Origin: CBDFKB01 sp965248715
GTDB lineage: Bacteria; Pseudomonadota; Alphaproteobacteria; Rhizobiales; Rhizobiaceae
Direction of reading: 5' to 3'
Assembly: GCA_965248715.1 (NCBI GenBank)
Contig: CBDFKB010000008.1
Location: 1,736,001 to 1,800,000, forward strand
DNA length: 64,000 nucleotides
In this document: positions 35,310-45,608 of the stretch, in pieces
How the letters are laid out: every line of letters begins with the position of its first letter
Numbering within the stretch: position 1 is the first letter of the stretch
Position numbers and translations under genes: made by a program
Notes under the pieces: generated by a model
Seen by the model: the letters and a program-made list of their open reading frames with translations, nothing else
Database searches by the model: none
What the model was told of the DNA's origin: nothing

Positions 35310-37208
35310 ATGGCCAACCCTTTGGAAGCGTTGCTACGGTTGTTTGAAGGCTGGATCGACCCGTTTGTAGCGACGGCACAAGACGACCTAGAACCGCCGG
35401 GCAATGTGGCCGGCTATATCTGGTTTTATGTTCGCCAAGCCAAATGGCCGTTCGCTTTACTGATGGTATTCGGCTTCGCCAATGCAATTGTCGAGGCGGC
35501 GCTGTTTTGGTTCGTCGGCGATCTGGTGGACATATTGGCAGTGTTTGACCGGCAACAAGGCTGGTCCGGACTGATCGGCCAACATGGCACCTATCTGTTG
35601 TTCATGGTTGTGGTGGTGGCACTCGGCCGCGCCGTACTCATCGCCGTCGCTGCGTTGGTGGAGGAACAGGCCGTTGTGCCGGGTTTCTTCACGTTGATGC
35701 GGTGGCAAAACCATCTGCACGTGTTTCGCCAGTCGGTGGCGTTCTTTCAAGATGATCTAGCCGGGCGGATTGCTACCAAGGTATTTCAGTCCGGTCACGC
35801 CGCCGGCGATGTGATGATCTCCTTATTGCAGGTGATCTGGTTCATCGCGGTTTACGCGATCACCACGTTGGCGCTGCTGACTATGTTGGATATCAGGCTC
35901 GGCTTGTTGGTGGCCCTGTGGATCATCATATTCGTCGTGCTGGCGCGGCTATTTGTGCCAAGGGTGCGTCATCACGGCGAGTTAACCGCCGAATCCGCAT
36001 CCCTGGTTTCCGGTCGCCTGGTCGATGCCTATTCCAACATTACCACCATGAAGATGAACGCGGCCCACTGCGGCGAAGACGGTCGCATGCAGGCTGATTT
36101 TCGCGCCAATCAGCACGCGCTTAGCCGCTTTACCCGAGTATTGACGGTGATGCGGGTCACCCTAGCGCTCACCAGCGGACTGTTTATTACCGCAATCGCG
36201 ACGCGCTCGATCGGCCTTTGGCTCGGTGGCGAACTGACCACCGGTGCCGTGGCCTTTACTCTGGCGTTGGTCTTGCGGCTTAATTTGTTGCTCGGGCGGC
36301 TGATGGCTAACCTCAATGGCCTGTTTCGCAATATCGGTGTCGCGCAAAATTCGATGAAACTGGTGGCGCGGCCATTGCAGTTGCAGGACCGGCCCAACGC
36401 GAGCCAATTTGTCGCCGGCCCCGGTACCATCACCTTCGACAAAGTGGAATTCAGTTATCGCCCCAACGTGCCGGTTATCGATAATTTCAGCCTTAATGTA
36501 TCGGCCGGCGAAAAGATCGGCATTGTCGGGCCGTCCGGCGCCGGCAAATCAACCCTCATGAGCCTGTTGGTGCGGTTTCGCGATGTGGATAACGGTGACA
36601 TTTTGGTCGACGGCCAAAATGTCCGCGAAAGAACCCAAACGAGCCTGCGCGCAGCCTTCTCGCTGGTCCAGCAAGAGACCGCCTTGATGAGCCGATCGGT
36701 GCGCGAAAACATTCTGTTTGGCAAAAAAGAAGTGGGCGATGACCAGGTTTGGGCGGCGCTTGAAAAGGTCTCGGCCGCCAATTTTGTCGCGACGCTAAAA
36801 GACACCAAAGGCCGCAGGGGCCTTGATAGCCATATCGGCGAGCGTGGCATTCGCCTGTCCGGCGGCGAGCGCCAGCGGATCGCGCTGGCTCGGGTATTGA
36901 TCGGCAAACCGGCAATCGTGGTATTGGACGAAGCGACCTCTTCCCTCGATTCGCGGACCGAAATGCAGGTATTGCGCGAATTGCTGAAATATGCCCACGA
37001 CCACACGATGATTGTGGTCGCTCACAGATTATCGAGCGTCGCTGCGCTTGACCGCATCATCGTGATGGATAACGGTGCCATTGTCGAAAGCGGCAGCCAC
37101 CAAAAATTACTGGACCGCAAAGGCATTTACGCACAATTGTGGCGGCGGCAATCGGTTGGTGACGAAGCAACCGATTGTGCCGATGAAGCCGTGCCGGATA
37201 ATCAATGA
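35310..37208 (+). CDS. ABC exporter half-transporter (membrane + ATPase), second of a pair
   Basis: 632 residues from ATG 35310 (AGGGG just upstream). Same layout as its neighbour: exporter membrane domain about 40-345, then Walker A GPSGAGKSTLMSLL (about 408-421), VQQETALMSRSVRENI, signature LSGGERQRIALAR, Walker B IVVLDEATSSLD and HRLS. Both ATP sites in the predicted heterodimer look complete, unlike many heterodimeric exporters with one degenerate site. Its stop overlaps the start of the MscS-type gene by four bases (ATGA), so the three genes form one operon. Confidence 0.93.
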   Translation: MANPLEALLRLFEGWIDPFVATAQDDLEPPGNVAGYIWFYVRQAKWPFALLMVFGFANAIVEAALFWFVGDLVDILAVFDRQQGWSGLIGQHGTYLLFMVVVVALGRAVLIAVAALVEEQAVVPGFFTLMRWQNHLHVFRQSVAFFQDDLAGRIATKVFQSGHAAGDVMISLLQVIWFIAVYAITTLALLTMLDIRLGLLVALWIIIFVVLARLFVPRVRHHGELTAESASLVSGRLVDAYSNITTMKMNAAHCGEDGRMQADFRANQHALSRFTRVLTVMRVTLALTSGLFITAIATRSIGLWLGGELTTGAVAFTLALVLRLNLLLGRLMANLNGLFRNIGVAQNSMKLVARPLQLQDRPNASQFVAGPGTITFDKVEFSYRPNVPVIDNFSLNVSAGEKIGIVGPSGAGKSTLMSLLVRFRDVDNGDILVDGQNVRERTQTSLRAAFSLVQQETALMSRSVRENILFGKKEVGDDQVWAALEKVSAANFVATLKDTKGRRGLDSHIGERGIRLSGGERQRIALARVLIGKPAIVVLDEATSSLDSRTEMQVLRELLKYAHDHTMIVVAHRLSSVAALDRIIVMDNGAIVESGSHQKLLDRKGIYAQLWRRQSVGDEATDCADEAVPDNQ

Positions 37209-39535
37209 ACGAAAAAATACCGGCAAAACCAAAGGGATCATGGATGCAGCGCTATATTGCTGTTTGGTCGTGCCTGTTGTGGGCGCTGGTAATACCGGGG
37301 ATTGCGGCCGCGCAACTATCAATCGGCCAGCTTACTTCCGATGCAAGCGAAACCGGGCAAAGCATCGAACTGCCCGAGCCGCTGACACGCGAAGCCGTGC
37401 GCCAATTGTTAGCACGGCTTTCTGACCAGGAAGTGCGCGCATTGTTGCTACAGCGCCTCGACGCGGTTGCCCGCTCCGAGCAACAAGCACAGGCGCAGGA
37501 ACAATCCCTGTCTGAATTTCTGGGACGGGCTGTGCTTGGGGTTTATCAATCGGTCGCCCAGGCAGTGGTTCGGGTTCCGCTGTTGTGGCAAAGTCAGGCC
37601 GAGAGTTTTAGCAGTTTCCACGCCCGGCTCGGCACTAACGGCATTTTGGCCTTATTCGGTTCGCTGATTGCCGCCATATTGATCGGGCTGGCGGCAGAGC
37701 TGGCATTTAACCTCGTCACCCGAAGATGGCATGACCAGGAACTGGCCGAACGCCAGCCGGATACCTTGCGCGAGACGCTGAAATTCCTGTTCCAGCGCTT
37801 TTGCCGCGATGTGTTCGGGCTGATCGTATTTTTTGTCGTGACCCGGATTGCCGTCACCCAATTGGTGCGCAATGAAATATTACCATTTGCCGAGGTTTTC
37901 ATGGTCAACTTGGTAGTGTTTCCCAGGTTGGGTGCAGCGGTTGCCCGGTTCTTGCTGGCGCCCAATCGGCCCGAGTTCCGCCTGATCCATACCGATAACT
38001 GGACCGCGAAATATCTGCACCGTAACCAGATCGGCCTGATTGCGTTGATGGGCTTTTCGATCGCCATTGTCGGTTTCAACGACATGAATGGCGTCACCAT
38101 GGGCCAATCACGCCTAGGCTTCTGGCTCAATCTCGCGGTGCATTTTTACATTATTTGGATCGCATGGCACGCCCATGACGGCCTGGTGATGATGATGCGT
38201 GGCGCCGATCCAGAGGTTACGCCAGCCGACGAGCGGGTAGCCAGGGCCTATCCGTGGTTTGTGATCTGGGTATCCATATTCACCTGGATCCTGGTCAACA
38301 TCCTGGTCAGTTTTCAGATGTTTGAACTGCTGCAATCGGCGCCGCATTACTGGATGATGACCCTATTGGTGATGGCTCCGGCGATGGATACCATGGTGCG
38401 CGGCCTGGTGCGCCATCTATTGCCGCCGATGACCGGCGAAGGCCTGATCGCCGAACAGGCGCATTTCGCCACCAAGCGCAGTTATATTCGGGTCGGCCGT
38501 GTGGTCATGTTCGCCATCGTGCTGACGATGATTGCTCGTATTTGGGGCATCGATTTCACCAATTTGGCGGCGGCCGGCATCGGCGCGCAGTTCGCGGCCA
38601 GGTTGATCGAAATGATCATGATTTTGGCCACCGGTTATTTGGTCTGGGAGGTTGTAACTTTATTGATCAACCGCAAACTGGCAGCCGAGCAGTCGGCCGC
38701 CGGCTTTGATCTTAGCGCCGATGAGCCTGGCGGTGGCGAAGGCGGCGGTGCTGGCGGATCCAGGCTTTCGACCGTGCTGCCATTGCTGCGGTTGTGTGCG
38801 CAATCGGCGATCATCGTGATCACCGTGCTGGTCGCGCTCGGCAATGTCGGCATCGACATCACGCCGCTATTGGCAGGCGCCGGGATTGTTGGCCTGGCGA
38901 TCGGTTTTGGCGCCCAGACTTTGGTGCGCGATGTGGTCTCGGGCGTGTTTTTCCTGATCGACGATGCCTTTCGCGTCGGCGAATATGTGGTGATCGGTGA
39001 CACGGTTGGCACGGTGGAGAAAATTTCGATCCGTTCCCTGCAACTGCGCCACCATGAGGGGCCGGTTCATACCGTGCCGTATGGGGAAATTCCCAAGGTC
39101 ACCAATAACAGTCGCGACTGGGTGATCATGAAGCTGAAATTCACGGTTCCCTTCGACACCGATGTCAACAAAATCAAACGCATATTCAAGAAGATCGGCA
39201 GCGATATCATGGAGGCCGACTATGCCGACGGCATCATCCAAACCTTTAAATCCCAAGGGGTTTATGACGTTGATGATGTGGGCATTATCGTGCGCGGAAA
39301 ATTCATGACTAAGCCGGGCGCGCAATGGGTCATCCGCAAGGATATCTACACGCGGATCCAGCAAGCTTTCGATGCCAATGGCATCGAGTTCGCCCGCAAG
39401 GAGGTCAGGGTGAATATTCCAGGCTCCCCAGCCGCCGATCAATTGAGCAGCGAAGAAAAAGCGGCAATTGGTGGCGCCGCCGCTGATGCGGCAGAAAAGC
39501 ACGAAAAGAAAGCCGTGCGCCCTGATCAGCAGTAA
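37205..39535 (+). CDS. Large mechanosensitive channel, MscS family
   Basis: 776 residues from ATG 37205. A signal-like helix (about 17-36) is followed by a periplasmic region with a QEQSL-type coiled part, then about ten membrane helices. The MscS core is near residues 540-720: pore helix and beta domain shown by GNVGIDITPLLAGAGIVGLA, IGFGAQTLVRDVVSGVFFLI, then DAFRVGEYVVIGDTVGTVEK and GPVHTVPYGEIPKVTNNSRD. The family opens under membrane tension and protects cells from osmotic downshock. Large members like this one are often regulatory or specialised. Coupling to an ABC exporter pair suggests a shared envelope or osmotic role, which is inference. Confidence 0.92.
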   Translation: MNEKIPAKPKGSWMQRYIAVWSCLLWALVIPGIAAAQLSIGQLTSDASETGQSIELPEPLTREAVRQLLARLSDQEVRALLLQRLDAVARSEQQAQAQEQSLSEFLGRAVLGVYQSVAQAVVRVPLLWQSQAESFSSFHARLGTNGILALFGSLIAAILIGLAAELAFNLVTRRWHDQELAERQPDTLRETLKFLFQRFCRDVFGLIVFFVVTRIAVTQLVRNEILPFAEVFMVNLVVFPRLGAAVARFLLAPNRPEFRLIHTDNWTAKYLHRNQIGLIALMGFSIAIVGFNDMNGVTMGQSRLGFWLNLAVHFYIIWIAWHAHDGLVMMMRGADPEVTPADERVARAYPWFVIWVSIFTWILVNILVSFQMFELLQSAPHYWMMTLLVMAPAMDTMVRGLVRHLLPPMTGEGLIAEQAHFATKRSYIRVGRVVMFAIVLTMIARIWGIDFTNLAAAGIGAQFAARLIEMIMILATGYLVWEVVTLLINRKLAAEQSAAGFDLSADEPGGGEGGGAGGSRLSTVLPLLRLCAQSAIIVITVLVALGNVGIDITPLLAGAGIVGLAIGFGAQTLVRDVVSGVFFLIDDAFRVGEYVVIGDTVGTVEKISIRSLQLRHHEGPVHTVPYGEIPKVTNNSRDWVIMKLKFTVPFDTDVNKIKRIFKKIGSDIMEADYADGIIQTFKSQGVYDVDDVGIIVRGKFMTKPGAQWVIRKDIYTRIQQAFDANGIEFARKEVRVNIPGSPAADQLSSEEKAAIGGAAADAAEKHEKKAVRPDQQ

Positions 39536-39627
39536 TTTCGATCGCGACGGCGGCTGGCTGAATTGCGAACCGGTTCGAGTGAGGTTCGTGTACATTGCAG
39601 ATTGGCGGGTGGGTGGCGCCAACTCCA

Positions 39628-39680
39628 TCTATCGCAAGCCAGCCCCGTCTATCGCCAGCCAGCCCCGTCTATCGCCAGCC
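39628..39680. repeat. 20-bp tandem repeat, about 2.6 copies
   Basis: Unit TCTATCGCCAGCCAGCCCCG, with the first copy having one change (CGCAAGCC). It lies in the 379-base spacer between the MscS and BCCT genes, which otherwise holds only a decayed repeat end (TTAGAGCGTGTCAG near 39706) and no gene. Confidence 0.8.
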
Positions 39681-39914
39681 AATTGCCCACCCAAATCAAA
39701 ATTAGAGCGTGTCAGATAAAATGAAACCATTTTGACCGAGTGGTTTTGTGACAAGGCCAAGCTGGCGAGCGTTCTCCTTGTCAATGTTCCGAAAACGTCA
39801 CATTGTCCAATTTTGCGGCGCTCAGACGAAAGTATAACGAGCCGACTTCGGGTCGAGTGGAGTTTCAGCGGTTAAGCGGCAACAACCGCCCAATGGATAA
39901 TGGGGAGGCAATTT

Positions 39915-41507
39915 ATGTCTATTGAAGAAGTTGACTATGAAACGGGCCAAGACAATGTCCAAGGCAATGTTGGTCCGTTCGGATTTGATATTCACAACCC
40001 GGTATTTGTAATCTCCGGTTTGTCGGTGGTTCTGTTTGTCGCCTATGCGCTGATTGCGCCGGCCCACGCGACCGCGCTGTTTGGTTGGCTCCGGCCGGCA
40101 CTGACCAGCACTTTCGATTGGTTTTTCCTTTGGTCGGCCAACGTTTTTGTAATTTTCGCACTATTTTTGATCGTCAGCCCCTGGGGAAGGGTCAGGTTGG
40201 GCGGAAAAGACGCCAAGCCTGACTTCGGCTATCCAGGCTGGTTTGCGATGCTGTTTGCAGCCGGCATGGGCATCGGCTTGATGTTCTTCGGCGTGCTTGA
40301 GCCGGTATACCATATGGCGATTTCCGAACCGCTCGGCGTACCCTCACCGATTGCCGCAGACGGAACCATCATTGCCGAAAATGTGGCGGCAGCCAAACGC
40401 ATGGCCTTGGCAGCAACCATTTATCATTGGGGCCTACACCCGTGGGCGATTTATGCAATCGTCGCATTGGCACTGGCGCTGTTTTCGTTCAACAAAGGTT
40501 TTCCCTTGTCGATCCGCTCGGCATTCCACCCGATCTTCGGCGACGCGGTTTGGGGTTGGGTAGGCCATGTCATTGATACTTTGGCAGTTTTTGCCACTCT
40601 GTTCGGCCTGGCCACTTCGCTTGGGATCGGTGCCCAGCAGGCGAATGCCGGCCTGGAGCATATCTATGGCGTGCCAAACAACGTCACCGTCCAGGTTATC
40701 TTGATCGTCGTGATTACCGCGATCGCCCTGATTTCGGTGCTGCGCGGACTGGAAGGCGGGGTCAAGGTGCTGTCGGAAATCAACATGGTAATCGCAGCCC
40801 TGCTGTTGTTATTCGTGCTGATCGCCGGTCCGACCATGGTGATCTTTTCTGAATTTTTCACGGGACTGATGGCCTATGGCAGCGAATTGGTGGCGCTATC
40901 CAACCCGCATGGCCGCACAGATACCGGCTATATGCAGGGCTGGACCGCTTTCTACTGGGCTTGGTGGATCTCATGGTCGCCATTTGTCGGCATGTTTATT
41001 GCCCGCGTCAGCCGCGGCCGCACGGTGCGTGAATTCATCATCTGCGTGCTGATTATCCCGTCGCTGGTATGTGTGTTGTGGATGGCGGTATTCGGCGGCG
41101 TGGCAATTGAACAGGTATTGACCGATCCAGCCGGCAGCGCGGTAAAAGCACAGGTGATCGACAGCTACAATCCGCCGATCTCGCTGTTTGCCATGCTCGA
41201 TGGCCTGCCGTTGGCGGCAATCACATCGACAATCGGCATTGTGCTGGTAATCGTGTTCTTCGTAACCTCGTCGGATTCCGGTTCTCTGGTGGTCGATACC
41301 ATCACCGCTGGCGGCAAAATCGATGCGCCAATTCCGCAGCGGGTGTTCTGGTGCACGTTTGAAGGCCTAATCGCAATCGCGCTACTGATTGGCGGTGGAT
41401 TGGGGTCGCTACAGGCGATGGTAATATCGACCGGGCTGCCCTTTACCGTCATACTGTTATTGATGTGCTGGGCGATCTTCAAAGGCTTACAAAGCGAACC
41501 GCGTTAA
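39915..41507 (+). CDS. BCCT family transporter (glycine betaine/choline/carnitine type)
   Basis: 530 residues from ATG 39915, preceded by GGGGAGG. Twelve membrane helices. The BCCT signatures are present: AAGMGIGLMFFGVLEPVYH (glycine-rich unwound helix) and the tryptophan-rich TAFYWAWWISWSPFVGMFIA followed by RVSRG. These form the trimethylammonium-binding box and the sodium- or proton-coupled core. Substrates of the family include glycine betaine, choline, carnitine and DMSP. The short C-terminal tail (SEPR) lacks the long osmosensory extension of BetP, so it may be constitutive. Own terminator follows at 41539. An MttB-family gene at 55411 would be a plausible consumer of such substrates. 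Confidence 0.94.
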   Translation: MSIEEVDYETGQDNVQGNVGPFGFDIHNPVFVISGLSVVLFVAYALIAPAHATALFGWLRPALTSTFDWFFLWSANVFVIFALFLIVSPWGRVRLGGKDAKPDFGYPGWFAMLFAAGMGIGLMFFGVLEPVYHMAISEPLGVPSPIAADGTIIAENVAAAKRMALAATIYHWGLHPWAIYAIVALALALFSFNKGFPLSIRSAFHPIFGDAVWGWVGHVIDTLAVFATLFGLATSLGIGAQQANAGLEHIYGVPNNVTVQVILIVVITAIALISVLRGLEGGVKVLSEINMVIAALLLLFVLIAGPTMVIFSEFFTGLMAYGSELVALSNPHGRTDTGYMQGWTAFYWAWWISWSPFVGMFIARVSRGRTVREFIICVLIIPSLVCVLWMAVFGGVAIEQVLTDPAGSAVKAQVIDSYNPPISLFAMLDGLPLAAITSTIGIVLVIVFFVTSSDSGSLVVDTITAGGKIDAPIPQRVFWCTFEGLIAIALLIGGGLGSLQAMVISTGLPFTVILLLMCWAIFKGLQSEPR

Positions 41508-41538
41508 TCTACGCAGTTTAGCAAAATTCAGCTTATGG

Positions 41539-41558
41539 ACGGGGCCTTCGGGTCCCGT
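41539..41558 (+). terminator. Intrinsic terminator after the BCCT gene
   Basis: ACGGGGCC-TTCG-GGTCCCGT: an 8-bp stem with one G-U pair, closed by a stable UUCG tetraloop and followed by TTGTATTT. Confidence 0.8.
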
Positions 41559-41600
41559 TTGTATTTGGCCAATGGCCACAAAACATCAATAACGGAAATT

Positions 41601-41624
41601 GTTATACCACCCTTGGTATTATCC
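41601..41624. repeat. Short palindrome matching the ends of the 32240-32557 element
   Basis: GTTATACCA-CCCT-TGGTATTATCC. The outer sequences equal the left (TTATACC) and right (GGTATTATCC) ends of the 318-bp element with the interior missing. As at trmL, the right end supplies the stop TAA of the neighbouring gene on the minus strand (41619-41621). Confidence 0.6.
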
Positions 41625-43430
41625 CTCGATCTGCTCGCGCAACATTTCCAGTTCAAGCCATTCTTGCTCCGCGGTGGCCAAAAGCTGTTCGCGTTCAGCC
41701 AAGGCATCGCTAAAGGCGGCGAACTTCTTTTGGTCTTGTGCGTAAAGGGCGGGATCGGCGAGCTTGGATTTAATCCTACCGATCTCGAACTGGAGGCGTT
41801 GCAATTCACCGGGCAGGATTGCAAGGGCGTGTTTTTGCTTAAACGAAAGTCGCGATTTCGATGCTGTTGCTCGCTCAACGGTGCGCGCGGAAGCATTGCG
41901 TTTGCCTTTTTTCGGCGATGGTGGTGAAACCGGTTGGACCACAGCAAACTTTTGCGCCAACATGTCTGAGTAGCCGCCGGCATATTCGACCCAAATGCCA
42001 CTGTCCTCGGCCGCTACAATTGAGGTGCAGACCCGGTCGAGAAAGTCGCGGTCATGGGAAATTACGATCACCGTACCTGGATATTCGGCGATCGTTTCTT
42101 GCAACAATTCCAAGGTCTCCAGATCAAGATCGTTGGTCGGCTCGTCCAGCACCAACAAATTGGAGGGATGGCGCAGACCGCGCGCAAGGGTCAAGCGACC
42201 GCGCTCCCCGCCGGACAATGCGTGCAGCGGGGTGCCCGCCTGTTCGGGAGTAAACAGGAATTCGCCCATATAAGTCATCACGTGCTTGTGTTCATCGCCA
42301 ACCGCTACCATGTCACCAGCGCCATCGGTCAGCGCTTCGCGCAAGGTCCATTGCGGGTCCAAGGTTTCGCGTTTTTGATCGAGATGCAGGATTTCGAGGT
42401 TAGTGCCATGTTTGAGCGTGCCGGCATCCGGGGCCAGGCGTCCGGTCAACAGATCAACCAGGGTGGTTTTGCCGACGCCGTTGGCACCGACAATGCCCAC
42501 TCGCTCGCCACGGCCAATGATCGCGGAAAATTCTTTGATGATCACCCGCTCGCCATATGCCTTGGTAATGCTGCGCGCTTTTAGGACCAGTTTTCCCGAT
42601 GTTACGCCCTCGGCGACGCTGATGCGCGCTTGACCCTTGGATTTGCGGTCGCGACTACGGGTATCCTTCAACGTGCTGAGTTCTGCCAACCGGCGGATAT
42701 TACGCCTACGCCTACCCGACACTCCGTGGGTGATCCAATGTTCCTCACGAACAATCTTGCGGCCAAGCTTGTGGCGCTCGCTTTGTTCGTGGTCCAACAA
42801 TTCGTCGCGCCAATTCTCAAACTTGGCAAAGCCATAATCGAGCAATCGGGTGCGGCCACGGTCGATCCAAACCGTTTGCCGCGACAGGCGCTCAAGAAAA
42901 CGCCGGTCATGGCTAACCATCACAATTGCCGAGCGCGCCGCAGCGAGAACCGCCTCGAGCCATTCGATCGCCGGCAGATCAAGATGGTTGGTCGGCTCGT
43001 CGAGCAGCAAAATGTCGGGTTGCGGCGCCAAAGTACGCACGATCGCCGCCCGCCTGGTCTCGCCACCGGAAAGCCGGCTGGGGGGTTCATCGCCAGTAAG
43101 CCCAAATTCATTGAGCATCCTAGCCGCGCGGCGGCGGTCATCAATTTCGCTTAGACCCTCCTCAACATAGTCGAGTACGGTGGCAAATCCTCCCATGTCT
43201 GGTTCCTGCGGCAAATAACGCAACGTAACCCCCGGCCCGATAAAGCGCTCACCGTGGTCAATCTCGACCATACCAGCGATAATTTTCATCAATGTCGACT
43301 TGCCAGATCCGTTGCGGCCGACCAGACAGATCCGACTGCGGGAAAATACTTGAAATTCGGCTGATTCGATCAGCGCTTCGCCGCCGAACGTCAGCGCGAC
43401 ATCTCGAATGTGCAAAATCGGTGGTGACAT
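41619..43430 (-). CDS. uup: ABC-F family ATPase, Uup type
   Basis: 603 residues from ATG 43430. Two ATPase domains without membrane helices: first Walker A GRNGSGKSTLMKII, signature LSGGETRRAAIVR and DEPTNHLDL; linker region (about 240-300) with a basic helix RRRRNIRRLAELSTLKD; second Walker A GANGVGKTTLVDLL, LSGGERGRLTLAR and DEPTNDLDL. A C-terminal coiled coil (about 530-603, QKHALAILPGELQRLQFEIG) is the Uup-type DNA/RNA-binding extension. ABC-F proteins act on ribosomes, and Uup also affects replication-associated recombination. The final codons and stop run into the TACC palindrome. 239 bases without a recognisable feature separate it from petA. Confidence 0.92.
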   Translation of the reverse strand: MSPPILHIRDVALTFGGEALIESAEFQVFSRSRICLVGRNGSGKSTLMKIIAGMVEIDHGERFIGPGVTLRYLPQEPDMGGFATVLDYVEEGLSEIDDRRRAARMLNEFGLTGDEPPSRLSGGETRRAAIVRTLAPQPDILLLDEPTNHLDLPAIEWLEAVLAAARSAIVMVSHDRRFLERLSRQTVWIDRGRTRLLDYGFAKFENWRDELLDHEQSERHKLGRKIVREEHWITHGVSGRRRRNIRRLAELSTLKDTRSRDRKSKGQARISVAEGVTSGKLVLKARSITKAYGERVIIKEFSAIIGRGERVGIVGANGVGKTTLVDLLTGRLAPDAGTLKHGTNLEILHLDQKRETLDPQWTLREALTDGAGDMVAVGDEHKHVMTYMGEFLFTPEQAGTPLHALSGGERGRLTLARGLRHPSNLLVLDEPTNDLDLETLELLQETIAEYPGTVIVISHDRDFLDRVCTSIVAAEDSGIWVEYAGGYSDMLAQKFAVVQPVSPPSPKKGKRNASARTVERATASKSRLSFKQKHALAILPGELQRLQFEIGRIKSKLADPALYAQDQKKFAAFSDALAEREQLLATAEQEWLELEMLREQIEG

Positions 43431-43669
43431 CTAATGTTGCGGTGCTTGACACGGTTGTAAAAAGCGTTGAAGCCATGCGATAGTTCGCCTGCGCCAATTG
43501 CGCAAGCGGCTGGGAAATGCCAGTTGGAAACGGGTTCCGCGACATTGTGCCCGTTTTTGGCCGGTAAGGCTGGACAACCACCGTTGAGCACGCATAAGAA
43601 AATCGCGTAACTTGCGGATTTGACCTAGCATTGCAGCGGGTCGTCCGGTGCGGGAAAGGAACACTCGTC

Positions 43670-44254
43670 GTGAGCGCCAATTCTACCACAGCCAGCGATC
43701 CAAATCGCCGCGATTTTCTCTACATTGCCACCGGCGCCGTGAGCGCTGTGGGAACTGCTGCGGTGGCCTGGCCATTCGTGGCCCAAATGAACCCGGATGC
43801 CTCGACCAGGGCACTGGCTTCGATCGAAGTCGATGTGTCGGCGGTAGAGGAGGGCCAAGCGGTTACGATCAAGTGGCGTGGCCAACCGATATTTATTCGC
43901 AACCGCACCGAGCACGAGATCCAAGAAGCGCGCGCGGTCGAGCTTGGCGATCTGAAAGACCCGATCGCCCGCAACGAAAATCTTGCTGGCGCGCTACCGG
44001 CGACCGACGAAAACCGGGCTGGCGGCGAAGGCCGGGAAAACTGGCTGGTGATGAGCGGTTCCTGCACCCATCTGGGCTGTGTGCCAAAAGGCCAGCTGGC
44101 GAGCGACAATAAGGGTGACTATGGTGGGTGGTTTTGCCCCTGCCACGGATCGCACTACGATACCGCGGGCCGCATCCGCAGGGGTCCGGCGCCTGAAAAC
44201 CTGCATGTGCCAACCTTCAGCTTCATCTCCGATGACGTGATAAAAATCGGTTAA
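43670..44254 (+). CDS. petA: Ubiquinol-cytochrome c reductase iron-sulfur (Rieske) subunit
   Basis: 194 residues from GTG 43670 with GGAAAGGAA upstream. The N-terminus has a twin-arginine-like motif ([17 protein letters not shown]) and a single membrane helix. The 2Fe-2S site is formed by CTHLGC and CPCHGSHYD, the classic Rieske boxes, with [12 protein letters not shown] closing the cluster fold. First gene of petABC; it passes electrons from quinol to cytochrome c1 on the periplasmic face. Export of the folded head by Tat is the family norm. Confidence 0.97.
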   Translation: MSANSTTASDPNRRDFLYIATGAVSAVGTAAVAWPFVAQMNPDASTRALASIEVDVSAVEEGQAVTIKWRGQPIFIRNRTEHEIQEARAVELGDLKDPIARNENLAGALPATDENRAGGEGRENWLVMSGSCTHLGCVPKGQLASDNKGDYGGWFCPCHGSHYDTAGRIRRGPAPENLHVPTFSFISDDVIKIG

Positions 44255-44278
44255 TTCGGGATAATCGAGGAGAATTTC

Positions 44279-45592
44279 ATGAGCGCAGGACATTCCACCT
44301 ACGCCCCGAAGTCGGGTTTCGGAAAATGGATCGACGCCCGCCTGCCCTTGCCGCGGCTGATGTACGACAGTTTCGTCGCCTATCCGGTGCCGCGCAATCT
44401 CAACACCTGGTACACCTTTGGCGGCATCTTAGCCTTTATGTTGGTAGCACAGTTGGCAACCGGCATTGTGTTGGCGATGCATTATGTCGCCAACACCGCG
44501 CTGGCTTTTAACAGCGTCGAGCACATTATGCGCGATGTGAACTATGGCTGGTTGCTGCGTCGCATGCACGCAACCGGCGGATCAATGTTTTTTATTGCTG
44601 TCTACATCCACATTTTCCGCGGCCTCTATTACGGTTCCTACAAGGAGCCGCGCGAAGTATTGTGGATTCTCGGCGTGATCATCTTTTTGCTGATGATGGC
44701 GACCGCGTTCATGGGTTATGTGCTGCCTTGGGGTCAGATGAGCTTTTGGGGCGCCACTGTGATCACCGGCTTCTTCACGGCCATTCCCTTGGTTGGCGAG
44801 GGCCTACAGCAATGGCTGCTCGGCGGTTTTGCGGTCGACAATGCAACGCTGAACCGCTTTTATTCGCTGCATTACCTGCTGCCGTTCATGATTGCCGGCG
44901 TTGTTGTTCTGCACGTTTGGGCGCTGCATGTGACCGGCCAGACCAATCCGACTGGGGTTGAGGTCAAGGACATGAAAAAGGAGACCGTTCCCTTCACCCC
45001 GCACGCATCCGCCAAGGACGCGTTCGTGATGGTGGTCTTCATGATCATTTTCGCCTGGTTCGTGTTTTACCTGCCGGACTATCTTGGTCACCCGGACAAT
45101 TATATCGAGGCCAACCCGCTCAAAACCCCGACCCATATCGTGCCCGAATGGTATTTCCTGCCGTTTTACGCGATCCTACGAGCGATAACGTTTAACATCT
45201 CGATCCCGTTTACCGACATTGTGCTAATCAACTCCAAACTGGGCGGCGTGATTGCCATGTTCGGCTCGATCTTGGTGTTGTTCTTCCTGCCGTGGCTCGA
45301 TACCTCCAAGGTGCGCTCGGCCAATTATCGGCCCCTGTACCGACAGTTCTTCTGGATCTTCGCCATTGTATGTATCGGCCTTGGCTATCTCGGTTCACGC
45401 CCGGCCGAAGGGATTTACACCACCTTGTCGCAAATCCTGACCTTTTACTATTTCTTCCATTTCCTGATCTTGCTGCCGATCCTAGGCCGCATGGAGACGC
45501 CCAAGGAAGTGCCCGCGAGCATTGCCGTTGCCGTGCTCGGCGAGACCGCGAAACGGAAACGCAAATCCCAAGCAGCCACACCGGCGAAATGA
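44279..45592 (+). CDS. petB: Cytochrome b of the bc1 complex
   Basis: 437 residues from ATG 44279 with CGAGGAGA upstream, 24 bases after petA. Eight predicted helices. The heme-binding region includes [20 protein letters not shown] and [20 protein letters not shown], with paired histidines in helices B and D. The Qo-site PEWY motif is in [33 protein letters not shown] precedes the cd helix. Central proton-translocating subunit of complex III. Confidence 0.97.
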   Translation: MSAGHSTYAPKSGFGKWIDARLPLPRLMYDSFVAYPVPRNLNTWYTFGGILAFMLVAQLATGIVLAMHYVANTALAFNSVEHIMRDVNYGWLLRRMHATGGSMFFIAVYIHIFRGLYYGSYKEPREVLWILGVIIFLLMMATAFMGYVLPWGQMSFWGATVITGFFTAIPLVGEGLQQWLLGGFAVDNATLNRFYSLHYLLPFMIAGVVVLHVWALHVTGQTNPTGVEVKDMKKETVPFTPHASAKDAFVMVVFMIIFAWFVFYLPDYLGHPDNYIEANPLKTPTHIVPEWYFLPFYAILRAITFNISIPFTDIVLINSKLGGVIAMFGSILVLFFLPWLDTSKVRSANYRPLYRQFFWIFAIVCIGLGYLGSRPAEGIYTTLSQILTFYYFFHFLILLPILGRMETPKEVPASIAVAVLGETAKRKRKSQAATPAK

Positions 45593-45608
45593 GGACGAGA
45601 AGGTAGAG

